NCBI GenBank assembly: GCA_943787265.1
Contig: CALSLT010000017.1
Location: 186,001 to 250,000 of the forward strand
Origin: an uncultured Planctomycetaceae bacterium
GTDB lineage: Bacteria; Planctomycetota; Planctomycetia; Planctomycetales; Planctomycetaceae
DNA: 64,000 nucleotides
Direction of reading: 5' to 3'
This document shows, one piece after another, positions 36,490 to 44,334 of the stretch (the stretch's first letter is position 1; every line of letters begins with the position of its first letter). Both the position numbers and the translations under genes were made by a program. Below the pieces are notes generated by a model. That model worked only from the letters and a program-made list of their open reading frames with translations. It was not told where the DNA came from and ran no database searches.

Positions 36490-37467
36490 TCAGGAACTGA
36501 GAGCCAGCACGGCCAACCTCGCCAGGATCACGTCGAGACGATCGCAGACTGGTGACAAATCGGCCGAGGTATTCCTGAGAACGTAGCGGCGTTTCAGCCA
36601 GGTCATTCCGCTGAGCAGAACACCCGACCGATCAAGTGGCCGAAGCAGACGATGCTCCGCTTCAGTCAGCGCTCGGGCTGATTCATAATCGCTGAGCCCT
36701 TTCTGCCACGACTCCGAGTCATCGCCGAACAGACTTCCCAGTAGGCGAGACAAGTCACACGAAACAGAGTCCGTCGCCATCGCTCCGAAATCGACGATCC
36801 CAGTAAGCTCGTCGCCCTGAAACAGCAGATGGTCACACCACAGATCACGAATGCACGGTTGAAGCGGAACAGACAAACCCTCGACAGCGGACAATTCCTG
36901 CTTCACTCTCGGATGTGCGGTTCGAAACAGAATGGCAATCTGGCTACCGGCATCGCGAAATCGTCTGTCGCTTTCCTTTGCCAATGCAGCTTCAAAATCA
37001 GAAACGCTCGAAGCATAGCCATCGATCATGGTGATTCGATGCTTCACAGTCGGCGATGCTCGCATAGTGGAAGCCTGAAACCACTGGCTGACCTGGGCCG
37101 TTGGCTCCCAGGCTCGAATTGCGTTGTGAAATCGAGCCAGTTGAGTCATCGCCGACTTCAACCGCTCATCACTGGGGCGAGTCGAAAAGTCAGCAACACC
37201 GGGCATCCACGGTTCAAGCTGCCAGAACTCTCCAGCGACTTCAGGAAGAGTCGTTCCAGAATCCGATCGCACCGGAACAGGGACGGCAGTAATGCCTCGA
37301 TGATTCGCGAGCTCAAGCACCTGGTGAATTGCGAGCACGCGTGCCGAAGACGTCTGCGATACCGGCCACCGTCTCAAACAGTACGTGCCGTCAGCACTTA
37401 CCACCTTAAATATAGCCGCACCGCTGAAACCGCCGGAAAACAGCCTCGATCTTAACGGCGGGCCCAA
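36490..37467 (-). CDS. Aminoglycoside-phosphotransferase-like kinase (APH family)
   Basis: 325 residues as read, from a TTG at 37467 that directly follows a stop codon, so the start is suspect. The protein-kinase-like fold is clear: SGGFSGAAIFKVVSADGTYCLRRWP (nucleotide-binding loop and Lys/Arg), LARFHNAIRAWEP, the catalytic loop IRDLWCDHLLF and the metal-binding IVDFGAMATDSVSCDLSRLLGSL. In the catalytic loop the canonical HGD is replaced by IRD. Twenty-six residues that look like the missing N-terminus (MSLATDTAASRSVLGRNY) lie in another frame from an ATG at 37535; one base change near 37462 would join them. Substrate unknown; choline- or sugar-type is possible. Confidence 0.8.
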   Translation of the reverse strand: MGPPLRSRLFSGGFSGAAIFKVVSADGTYCLRRWPVSQTSSARVLAIHQVLELANHRGITAVPVPVRSDSGTTLPEVAGEFWQLEPWMPGVADFSTRPSDERLKSAMTQLARFHNAIRAWEPTAQVSQWFQASTMRASPTVKHRITMIDGYASSVSDFEAALAKESDRRFRDAGSQIAILFRTAHPRVKQELSAVEGLSVPLQPCIRDLWCDHLLFQGDELTGIVDFGAMATDSVSCDLSRLLGSLFGDDSESWQKGLSDYESARALTEAEHRLLRPLDRSGVLLSGMTWLKRRYVLRNTSADLSPVCDRLDVILARLAVLALSS

Positions 37468-37676
37468 TCAGCAGTCAGTCGATAGTTGCGGCCAAGAACG
37501 CTTCGCGATGCAGCAGTGTCCGTCGCAAGGCTCATTAATCGGACTTCCCGACAAGTCTTCGATCCCCGTGCAGGGGGCAATTGCGAGACGCCAATGATCG
37601 CTTCCAGATGGCCGGGCGATCAGAGTTGAACTTCAAAACTCGACTGCTGATACGTGCTGAGCCGAACGATTCAAAG

Positions 37677-37760
37677 TACGGGAGGGGGGACTTGAACCCC
37701 CCACGTCCTAAGGACACTAGATCCTAAATCTAGCGCGTCTGCCAATTCCGCCACTCCCGC
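37677..37760 (-). tRNA. tRNA-Leu (anticodon UAG)
   Basis: 84 bases on the minus strand with a seven-base acceptor stem GCGGGAG/CTCCCGT (one G-U pair), anticodon stem CTAGA/TCTAG around the loop TTTAGGA, a long variable arm and a T arm of G and C runs with TTCAAGT. The 5' half (37721-37760) is identical to 44335-44374, so this gene is the reconstituted attachment site of the element to its right. Its present upstream region belongs to the element. Confidence 0.95.
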
Positions 37761-37761
37761 A
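37721..37761. repeat. attL: 41-bp direct repeat, tRNA-Leu 5' half
   Basis: Identical over 41 bases to 44335-44375. It covers the tRNA from the anticodon region to its 5' end plus one base. It marks the left boundary of the integrated element. Confidence 0.93.
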
Positions 37762-37793
37762 GAGTGTTTCACATCAACGACTTACGGCAAATA

Positions 37794-39159
37794 TCAGTCG
37801 CAAACAGCAAGCTCTTTTTCAGTTTGTACGACCTTTGTACGACCTTTGCCGTCTGAATTGTAGTTGAGAGACTCAAGATGTGCAGCCTTTTCTGATGCGT
37901 CATTCGCGTCGTGCCTGTATCTCAAGTGTACGCTTTCCGTGTGATGCCCAACAAGCTGCATACCCTGAGCAGGCGTCAGCGTTTCGCCAATGGCAGAGAT
38001 AAAACTGTGGCGATAGATGTGCCATCCTGAACAGAGTTCGAACTCTGTCCCAACCAACGCTTTCTTGAGCTGATTACCCAACCAAGACGCCTTTGCCCTC
38101 TCTTCTTCGTCGTCAAAGCCCGAATCGACCAAGTGGTCATCGTCACCTGTGAAAAGTGCTTCGCCTTTATGCTCGTTCATATGCTCAATCAGAAGCGGTT
38201 TCAGGTCACTATGAATAGGAAAATCAAGATAGCGAAAGGCTTTGTCACCTCTTCCCTTTTTTATCGTCAGACGCACAACCCCTCTTTCGAGGTCGATGTC
38301 TCTCCGTCGAACTCTAACAATCTCACTTCTACGAGCAGATGTATAAGCGGCGAAACAAAGAGCATAAAACAAGCGTCGTTGACTTGAACTTCCTTCTGCC
38401 AACTTTGATTCAGCAAGTTTAAGCAGTCGTCCAACCTCTTCTGGCGAGAGATAGACTTTCTCAAAAGACTGCCGCTTATCCATTGGCAACTTTTCTCGTT
38501 TCAAAGTCTCTATTCTCTCAGTCAAAGTTTCCCAATCCAGAATATCCCAATCACTACCCGAAATTGGATATTCTAAGTTTTGAAACATCGGAGAAAACTC
38601 AACGTCGTAATGGACCATTCTGTTTCAGCCACCGAAACAGTCTATTTAAAGAATCTACCTTCTTTTTTATCGTTTTAATGTCTGCCATCTGCCCAACGTG
38701 TTTGCCCGTCACAATCTTCCGTTTTGATTGTGACGTAATCCAAGCCTGAACCTGATTTCGTCGAATAGCTTCGACGTGACAATTTCCGAAGTGCTTGAAA
38801 ATCTCTGCAAGGTGCAGGCGATAGAGGTTCAACGTGTTGTGGGCAAGCTTCCTGTCCTCTCGACTTTGAACGTACCAATCAACTGCATCTTGCAGTTTAA
38901 CTCTTACCTTCTTTTGAGATTCCGGCTTATGGCCTGTCTTGAGAAGATGAAGTTTCTCTTGCGTCGACCAATCTTCACCAAATGAAAGTTCGCCGCGTTC
39001 TACACGTAAGAGATTTGAAGTAACAACCGCCGCCAAAGTGTCTGCGCTTCGCTTTTTATCTGTATGACTCTGGAAACTCGTTCCAAGACCAAGAGACTTA
39101 TTTTTAACGTGAATAACGTAACCAGCTTTACGTGGCATTTTCTCAAGTGTTGCAGCCAT
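37794..39159 (-). pseudogene. Tyrosine recombinase (phage-type integrase), frameshifted
   Basis: The N-terminal frame (39159 to 38599, 186 residues) has an arm-binding start and a SAM-like core-binding domain (AVDWYVQSREDRKLAHNTLNLYRLHLAEIF, VDSLNRLFRWLKQNG). The catalytic frame (38618 to 37794) carries the first Arg in TSARRSEIVRVRRRDID, the Lys turn VRLTIKKGRGDKAF, HxxR in WHIYRHSFIS, the second His in LVGHHT and the Tyr in VHLRYRH. The two overlap by 20 bases; removing one A near 38612 would give one protein of about 450 residues. The ATG at 39159 overlaps the stop of the upstream gene. As it stands the recombinase is split; either inactivated or a sequence error. Confidence 0.88.
37823..37844 (+). 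promoter_or_regulatory. Tandem 11-bp repeat near attL, candidate recombinase arm site
   Basis: TTTGTACGACC occurs twice head to tail (37823-37833, 37834-37844), about 62 bases inside attL and within the last codons of the recombinase. It shares the core TGTACGAC and the 11-bp tandem layout with 44185-44206 near attR. Confidence 0.6.
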
Positions 39160-39530
39160 TATTTACCCTCACGGTTGGCGGTAACTTCTCCGTAACGATC
39201 TAAATCATCCACAACTCGCCAGTACTCTTCTTTTGTAATCACGCTAGCCTTACCAGAAACAGAAACTGCCTCAATCAATCCTCTGGCGATGTAATTCTTC
39301 CTAACAGTCTCTGGCTTGACCTTGAGTAAGTCGGCAAGGTCTTTAACGGCGAAGCTTTCTTTCTGCCGTAGCTTCTGCTCCCGTAATTCCCTGTCTGTTT
39401 TTACGTCATCAAGCTGTTTGCGAAGCTCCTCAATCTCTTGAGTCAGTATCTTCGTTGATGCGTCAACCTTCTCATCAATTAGCCGATTAATCAACGTTTT
39501 TTGAGCATCAGTAAAAAGAAGATGATCCAC
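39159..39530 (-). CDS. Coiled-coil and helix-turn-helix protein, candidate excisionase or regulator
   Basis: 123 residues from a GTG at 39530. Residues about 15-60 are a predicted coiled coil (LIDEKVDASTKILTQEIEELRKQLDDVKTDRELREQKLRQ). Residues about 60-115 look like a small winged helix-turn-helix of the excisionase/MerR kind (SFAVKDLADLLKVKPETVRKNYIARGLIEAVSVSGKASVITKEEYWRVV). It stands immediately before the recombinase and its TAA stop overlaps the recombinase ATG (TAATG). Position and fold suit an excisionase or directionality factor, but this is inference. Its own GTG overlaps the frame-restored stop of the gene upstream (TAGTG). Confidence 0.65.
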   Translation of the reverse strand: MDHLLFTDAQKTLINRLIDEKVDASTKILTQEIEELRKQLDDVKTDRELREQKLRQKESFAVKDLADLLKVKPETVRKNYIARGLIEAVSVSGKASVITKEEYWRVVDDLDRYGEVTANREGK

Positions 39531-40049
39531 TATTTACCCGCCCACTGAACTGTCTGACCACTAACTTTTCCTTCGATACTCAATTTATCTGCGTTCTTGT
39601 CTTTGAACTCCCCTCCAATCAACCGCATTTAACGTCTGAACCTTAGAATCCTCGAATACTTCTTCGTCTATCTCGCCCCGTTTGAATTTCTTATCCGGGT
39701 TAGCTTTAAGGAGTTCCAGAATTGCCGATCCCATACCCTCATTAATCTTTGTCTGTTTCTTGCTGGCCGACGCCGTTTTCTTTTTCCTCTTCTTCGGGGC
39801 CGGATTAATCAAATCGTTAACTGACTTCGACTTCTCTTTCGTTGCATCGTCAAACTTCGACTCCAGTGGTCGTTTAGTAAGTAAGTCGTGTAGTTCATCC
39901 AACAGAGTCACCAAAGATGAATCCCTATACGGAGCAAGCTTTTGTTCAATCCCTTCAGCTTCTTTAAGAAGAGCCTCTGCCTGTTTACGTTTGTCAGCTT
40001 GTTCTTTTTCAAGCTGTTTCGCCGTCTTTTTGTCGATAATGTCTGTCAT
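39530..40049 (-). CDS. Charged coiled-coil protein with winged-helix-like end, unknown
   Basis: As read, 154 residues from 40049 to a stop at 39585. The N-terminus is a Lys/Glu/Gln-rich coiled coil, then a basic linker (PAPKKRKKKTASASKKQ) and a compact region (INEGMGSAILELLKANPDKKFKRGEIDEEVF) resembling a small winged helix. Shifting one base in the GGGG near 39607 replaces the end with EFKDKNADKLSIEGKVSGQT and moves the stop to 39530-39532, where it overlaps the next gene's GTG. That perfect junction suggests the longer form is the real one. DNA-binding is a guess. Confidence 0.55.
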
Positions 40050-40090
40050 TTCAATTACCTATTCTGTGTTAAGTCCTAAAACCACTATTT

Positions 40091-40349
40091 CTATTCAGCC
40101 TCTGACTCTTTGATACGCTGATCGTTAAATATTTTCAATAACTCGGTAAAACCTTTCCGAGGATATTTCCTCTTCAACTCTTCCCATTTCTTCCGCTCTT
40201 TCCGTTCCAATTTTGTCGATCAGCGAGGATTCGTCTTTTACACGTTCCTCTTCATTTCTTTGACGCTCTTGACGTGCCTTCTCGATCTCTTCTAGCTGCA
40301 AGACTTTATCCAAGGGACGCATAGTCGTCTCGAAAATAAGTGTCGCCAC
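40091..40349 (-). CDS. Small charged helical protein, unknown
   Basis: Open from a GTG at 40349 or more likely the ATG at 40322 (MRPLDKVLQLEEIEKARQER). The frame as read stops at 40125, but a shift near 40220 gives a more natural basic end (ERKERKKWEELKRKYPRKGF, then NDQRIKESEAE) stopping at 40091. Almost entirely helical and highly charged. No family recognised. Confidence 0.4.
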
Positions 40350-40409
40350 GTCCCCGTCCCTTACAACGTGAGCGAGACGCTCCCCACCAGGCCCCGCTCC
40401 GTCCTGCGT

Positions 40410-40739
40410 TTAAAACAATAAAGACTTGTTAATGTCTTCCATAAATGACTCCGCAACGTAGTACTTGTTGTCTATAAAATTATCTGGATCGGAATCCAAA
40501 GGCCATCTGATAAATTCTACTCGGTAAAACGGCATAGGCGACATTCCACTTAGCTTTTCGATCACTTCCGCCTTTGCTTTTGCTTCCGCCTTTCCCAGGC
40601 CCGCCTCCAAACTTTCCCGACCATCACTTTTAATCGTTGTTTGTTTATCCGATTTCACATCGTCTTGATCACCTAAAAATTGAAAACCTACCAAAACAAC
40701 CGAAATCGTCGCCAAACACCCACTGGCAAACTGTTTCAT
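40410..40739 (-). CDS. Small exported or membrane-anchored protein, unknown
   Basis: 109 residues beginning with a signal sequence (MKQFASGCLATISVVLVGFQFLG), then a Lys/Asp/Glu-rich linker and a short folded part (PFYRVEFIRWPLDSDPDNFIDNKYYVAESFMEDINKSLLF). No family recognised. AT-rich codons match the rest of the element. The 318 bases upstream (40740-41058) show no gene. Confidence 0.5.
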   Translation of the reverse strand: MKQFASGCLATISVVLVGFQFLGDQDDVKSDKQTTIKSDGRESLEAGLGKAEAKAKAEVIEKLSGMSPMPFYRVEFIRWPLDSDPDNFIDNKYYVAESFMEDINKSLLF

Positions 40740-41058
40740 CGAGTTCTCCCCAATTTATCCGAGTTAATTGCGCCGAATTAACCGCCAATCTCTATTAAAC
40801 CATCGTCAATTGAAATGTCAACCTTAATCACTAAACATTAAATTCTTTACGAACTTTGCTTGACATAGTTTTAATCAAATCTGAACGTCACCATAAAAAC
40901 GTGGATTTTAAATAATATATTACGGCCTGAATTTAATTGAGAAAACGCTTTTCAATGATAAAATAGAGTAGCTGTCATCGCTTGTCTTACTCAAACGAAG
41001 AAGATGAAGAGCCTCCGCCAGCTATAAATCGATGGCCGTTTTTTAACTTTGGACAAAC

Positions 41059-41349
41059 TCAACGAGATTGGCCCATATAAATCTGCTTTTTGGGCCAGCA
41101 TTTGCCTATAACTACTATAGACGAATTGTAGACAGACTTTTCGTAGTTCACCGGACTTCTGTATGATTCTCGTGTATTATAGTAAGTGATAAAGGTTAGA
41201 TCGTCGAGTTTTTGTTCTTGTTGCCGAATTCGTATAAAAAAGTCACTGGTGTGGTTTTGCTTTCCAACCCTGGCAAAGAACCGAACATAATACAAAGGCG
41301 TTGCCATAAGTAACGTAAGGCGGAGGCCGGAAGGTAACCAAACCTTCAA
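41059..41349 (-). CDS. Possible small protein, weak support
   Basis: 96 residues, basic and Tyr/Ser-rich (FIRIRQQEQKLDDLTFITYYNTRESYRSP). No ribosome site or family seen; composition is only mildly protein-like. It is the sole candidate between 40740 and 41913 apart from the structured stretch to its right. Confidence 0.25.
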   Translation of the reverse strand: MKVWLPSGLRLTLLMATPLYYVRFFARVGKQNHTSDFFIRIRQQEQKLDDLTFITYYNTRESYRSPVNYEKSVYNSSIVVIGKCWPKKQIYMGQSR

Positions 41350-41399
41350 TAAGTTTATCTTGGTTAACAGAGATAAGCCCGACCCCGATGGGACTCACA

Positions 41400-41740
41400 C
41401 TCCCTGCCGTGTTCTTACGAGAAGTATTTCAGAGAATCTTGGCGCTACTGCAGGAGGTGCAACCCAGAGGGTCATAGCTCGAAAGAGTGAAGAAATATTT
41501 CTCAGTAAGCCTGCCTTAACTTAGATCTTTCCGAGTGGGGGTCTATATGACCCTATAAAACCCGTGGTGCGTACACAGGGAATCTGAATGATAAAACGTC
41601 AACGACATTATCAAGATTGAAATTCTAACCGCGATTTCAGAATCGAGAGAAATTGCAGAGGTGAAAATACTTGGCGGACAGGTTCAATTCAGTGTGTCAT
41701 AAAAATATAATCGAGGGTCTTACGGCAAACCCTGTCCGTG
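41400..41740. ncRNA. Candidate structured RNA region in the mobile element
   Basis: From 41350 to 41910 no credible gene is open on either strand, yet inverted complementarity is dense. TTACGAGAAGTATTTC (41415-41430) pairs with 41492-41508 over 16 positions, 17 with the adjoining C-G pair, with one bulge, enclosing a CTC-GAAA-GAG hairpin (41478-41487). GGGTC-TATAT-GACCC is at 41539-41553. CGGACAGG (41675-41682) pairs with CCTGTCCG (41731-41738). Strand and limits are undetermined. No group I or group II intron core, tmRNA or RNase P signature was recognised. Confidence 0.4.
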
Positions 41741-41913
41741 AAGTACAGGAGAGGTAACGATACAGATTGATCTATCGGGATGCTGTTAAAGGTCAACGCT
41801 AGTAAATTGAAAGACGTTCTGTTCTCTGTCCTCTCGCAAAATGTTCGTGGTCAAGCTATAAAGAATCCCCAATTTTAAATTCGTAAAAGAACTTCTCAAA
41901 CTTACGGCGGGAT

Positions 41914-42299
41914 GTGAATATCGCGTTTGTGTCGGGGATGGATAGGGAAGGGCGAGTCATTTACGTTCACGTCAAGGATTCAGTTCAACGGGAGTTTAGA
42001 GATTCGGTTACTATTTTTGGAGAAGATTATAATTTCTACGGTGAAGGAGACATTAAGTGGTCAGAGACAAGCAACCTTAAAACGCAAAAACAGATGATAC
42101 TGTGCGTGGCAGACGCTAATAGGGTTTTATCACAGTCCGTCCGTGTACATTCTAAAAAGTTAAAGAGGAGTACGGGATAGATGTTAAGAACAGTCAGGTT
42201 ACTAGAACGTTCATGAGGCACCTGGGTGAACAGGGTCAATATCGACAACGAGCAGGTGAAGAAGAAATGCAAAGAACTTCTCGCTTTGGTTGGGTATGA
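41914..42299 (+). CDS. Unknown protein, first gene of the plus-strand cargo
   Basis: Opens with GTG at 41914 (MNIAFVSGMDREGRVIYVHVKDSV) and as read stops at 42180 after 88 residues. One base change near 42155 continues as VKEEYGIDVKNSQVTRTF and further to a TGA at 42297-42299, about 128 residues, where the stop overlaps an ATG (42296). No family recognised; the second half is basic and might bind nucleic acid. Confidence 0.45.
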
Positions 42300-42464
42300 C
42301 TATGGGCTTGCTTCCTCTTGCTCTATGGGTTAGTCGAAAGCTCAAACGATGAAAAAAGAAAACTAGAGCAACGAAAAAAGATGGAAAGCGTCGGAAATTG
42401 CGAAGGGATGCAGAAGAAAGCCGTTAAGCAAAGGTTTCGTCGAGATGTCACGGAACACAAATAA
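42296..42464 (+). CDS. Possible small secreted or lipoprotein-like peptide, frameshifted
   Basis: An ATG at 42296 overlaps the previous gene's restored stop. With one base removed near 42315 the reading is a hydrophobic start and LLLYGLVESSNDEKRKLEQR, running basic to TAA at 42464. About 55 residues. Support is the hydrophobic N-terminus and the overlaps at both ends only. Confidence 0.3.
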
Positions 42465-42869
42465 TATTGACGACGGGCAGTACATCAATTGGAAAGATTT
42501 TGAGGGTACGATCTCCTCTGAGCTTGCCAAACGTTACAGGTTCATTAAAGTACGATGACGAAAGCGAGTTCACGTTCTGTTCTAAAAGGGCGTTCTGGAC
42601 GATAGAAGAAGAGGGAGTACCGATTACCTGCAAACTTGGAGAACGGATAGGAAAGACGGCTAAGGAAATTGGAGCAGCATACTTTTCAATGTGTTATGGT
42701 CCGTGCCTTATATGTCGTAGAAAAATACCGGGGCATTGGCGAGCAAAGTCGGATTTTAACAGAAATCAAAGACATTTCTGACGAATTAGCGGTTCCGTTC
42801 CTGTGCGTTGCCGATCCCTTTCCGTATTCTTGGGGAAAAAGTCTAAGTCGAATGCTCTCGTCTGTCTAA
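42445..42869 (+). CDS. GNAT-acetyltransferase-like protein, frameshifted
   Basis: The ATG at 42445 reads MSRNTNNIDDGQYINWKDFE and stops near 42549; a second frame supplies YDDESEFTFCSKRAFWTIEE and GERIGKTAKEIGAAYFSM; a third, from about 42690, supplies VRALYVVEKYRGIGEQSRIL and PFLCVADPFPYSW to the stop at 42869. Joined, the product is about 140 residues. LYVVEKYRGIGEQSRIL resembles the strand and acetyl-CoA-binding loop of GNAT proteins, with Lys in the usual Arg/Gln position. Two single-base shifts are needed. Function in the element is unknown; modification of a small molecule or a host protein is possible. Confidence 0.45.
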
Positions 42870-42964
42870 GCTCATTCCTCACGTGATGACGGTTATGACG
42901 TCACCTTCAAAGACAAAGACGATCACGGCTAACAAATCAAGCCGACAGGTTCAGACGGCTTGGT

Positions 42965-43108
42965 ATGACCAATATAGACTGGAGCCTACACGCACAAATA
43001 ACGGATAGAGAATCCCATTACATATATATGCCGGAGAATGCTCCAGAATATCAAAAACAGATCGTTAAAAGTTTGGAAGATGGTTGGAACGAGGACAAAG
43101 TGGCCTAA
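42965..43108 (+). CDS. Small ORF, 47 residues, unknown
   Basis: Acidic small protein (MTNIDWSLHAQITDRESHYI, ending SLEDGWNEDKVA), last of the plus-strand cargo and followed by the long hairpin at 43164-43225. No family recognised. The composition and placement before a terminator favour a real gene. Confidence 0.4.
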   Translation: MTNIDWSLHAQITDRESHYIYMPENAPEYQKQIVKSLEDGWNEDKVA

Positions 43109-43163
43109 ACGACTTATTTTTTAAGACGTACTATAAATACAGATTAAAAAACTCCACAAAAAT

Positions 43164-43225
43164 ACCCCTGACTGTTGTTTTGAATGGGTTCCTATATATC
43201 CATTCCTTAACAGTGGTCAGGGGGT
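43164..43225 (+). terminator. Long hairpin closing the plus-strand cargo
   Basis: ACCCCTGAC with GAATGG on the left pairs with CCATTC and GTCAGGGGGT on the right, giving an imperfect stem of over 20 bp, followed by T-rich sequence. Likely terminator between the plus-strand genes and the minus-strand genes beyond. Confidence 0.7.
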
Positions 43226-43458
43226 CTTCGATTTTAATTGAGTTAAAAAGGTTTGAAATTTAGAAAAGATTGGAAAATCTAGAATAGATTGGAAAACCGT
43301 ATGAAAAGCCACTTGCTGAGTATAAAGCACCCGCGATTTTTGTGCCGGGTTTTGGGACTCTTTTTGATTTGAAAGATTTACCCTCACCCATCCCTCAGAC
43401 GCCCTGTATGACGTTTTAAACGGCCTCTTTAGGTTGTCTGGACGTATTCCGCGTGTTT

Positions 43459-43605
43459 CTATTCTTCGTCTTTTACGATGTACTCAAGGTCGCAGATTGC
43501 GTAGGAGTCTGTGAAGTATTTTTCGATAATGTACCAGAAACGAATCCGGTTACGAAACATCGGCTTCTTCGATTTTCTGGTTCGTCTTGTCGGAATCTGT
43601 CTCAT
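43459..43605 (-). CDS. Small basic protein, 48 residues, unknown
   Basis: Basic N-terminus (MRQIPTRRTRKSKKPMFRNR) and a hydrophobic/acidic end (ICDLEYIVKDEE). The ATG at 43605 overlaps the stop of the membrane-protein gene upstream (43602) as ATGA, which supports translation. No family recognised. The region 43226-43458 holds no gene but AT-rich short repeats around 43261-43300. Confidence 0.4.
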   Translation of the reverse strand: MRQIPTRRTRKSKKPMFRNRIRFWYIIEKYFTDSYAICDLEYIVKDEE

Positions 43606-43811
43606 GCAGGCGTTTGCCTAGCAGGTATCCCATGAGACCAAAAACATATCGCTCCAATCGATATGCCTGCACAAATGACACAAAAAGATACAATTAATCC
43701 CCCGAAACTGTGTCGATCCTCTATGAGATAGGGAATAAACACATAGAGACACAGAACGCATCCCAGTAGCCCACCAACGACAGTACCAACAAACATATAG
43801 ATATATTTCAT
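43602..43811 (-). CDS. Small two-helix membrane protein, unknown
   Basis: 69 residues with two membrane helices (MFVGTVVGGLLGCVLCLYVFI and GLIVSFCVICAGISIGAICFW). Size and layout would suit a holin-like or stress protein, but no family is recognised. It is coupled to the 48-residue gene by a four-base overlap. Confidence 0.5.
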   Translation of the reverse strand: MKYIYMFVGTVVGGLLGCVLCLYVFIPYLIEDRHSFGGLIVSFCVICAGISIGAICFWSHGIPARQTPA

Positions 43812-43977
43812 TGAAGTTCTTTTCCTGATAGGTCTCTCGGCCCATGCCGTTTCCGGGACTCGTCATTTCAGGCGGTTTTTGATTGGCTATATCACGCAAA
43901 AACTGGCGGGATTCGCTCTAAAGGGCGTTTATATAAACGGCTTCGTTAGATTGCTTGGACATCTGTATCGTGATTTT

Positions 43978-44146
43978 TAATCGTCGTCTGTAACGTGGAA
44001 CTCAGTGTCACACGCGTCACATTGATAGAGTTCTGCCTGATCGACGTTGAAACAGTCTTCCAGTGTTGCAGGAAGGACACGAAAGGCCGTGACTCAAGAG
44101 CTTCGTCATAGCAGAAGAAATCAAGAAGAGTGTCGTCATCCATCAA
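43978..44146 (-). CDS. Small zinc-ribbon-like protein, frameshifted
   Basis: The ATG at 44146 gives MDDDTLLDFFCYDEALES; one base change near 44085 continues as LPATLEDCFNVDQAELYQ and CDACDTEFHVTDDD to TAA. The CDAC pair and acidic end suggest a half zinc ribbon. The frame as read (to 43946) is less protein-like. Confidence 0.35.
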
Positions 44147-44184
44147 TACGCTCTCCGCAAAGCTTCAGGTGGCAGATTCAGGAC

Positions 44185-44206
44185 CTGTACGACGCCTGTA
44201 CGACGC
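44185..44206 (+). promoter_or_regulatory. Tandem 11-bp repeat near attR, candidate recombinase arm site
   Basis: CCTGTACGACG occurs twice head to tail (44185-44195, 44196-44206), about 130 bases inside attR. Same period and core (TGTACGAC) as the pair at 37823-37844. Confidence 0.6.
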
Positions 44207-44334
44207 GACCATCCTGAAGCGACTGACTTCGACATACTGCATATCGGGGCGAAAACAACAAAAACACAAGGATTTATAATGAATACCTGTGATGTGCCGT
44301 TGGTTCGGAATACGCTCAAAAGTGGTGACGCTGC

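Larger units (their letters stand above)
37762..44334. mobile_element. tRNA-Leu-integrated element with tyrosine recombinase
   Basis: 6.6 kb bounded by identical 41-bp repeats, with the recombinase next to the tRNA. Base composition is visibly more AT-rich than the flanks, and codon use differs. The genes are small, overlap at their ends and are unfamiliar: five minus-strand genes at the left, four plus-strand genes in the middle, three minus-strand genes at the right. No replication, capsid or conjugation gene is recognised, so it may be a satellite or genomic islet mobilised by another element. A tandem 11-bp repeat stands near each end. Confidence 0.88.

Noticed and set aside
41350..41913. 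Group I or group II intron, tmRNA, or retron
   Set aside because: No domain V, P7-type core, tag ORF or reverse transcriptase was found; only generic structure can be claimed.
37762..44334. CRISPR array or conventional prophage
   Set aside because: No spaced direct repeats beyond the 11-bp pairs, and no terminase, portal, capsid or lysis gene.
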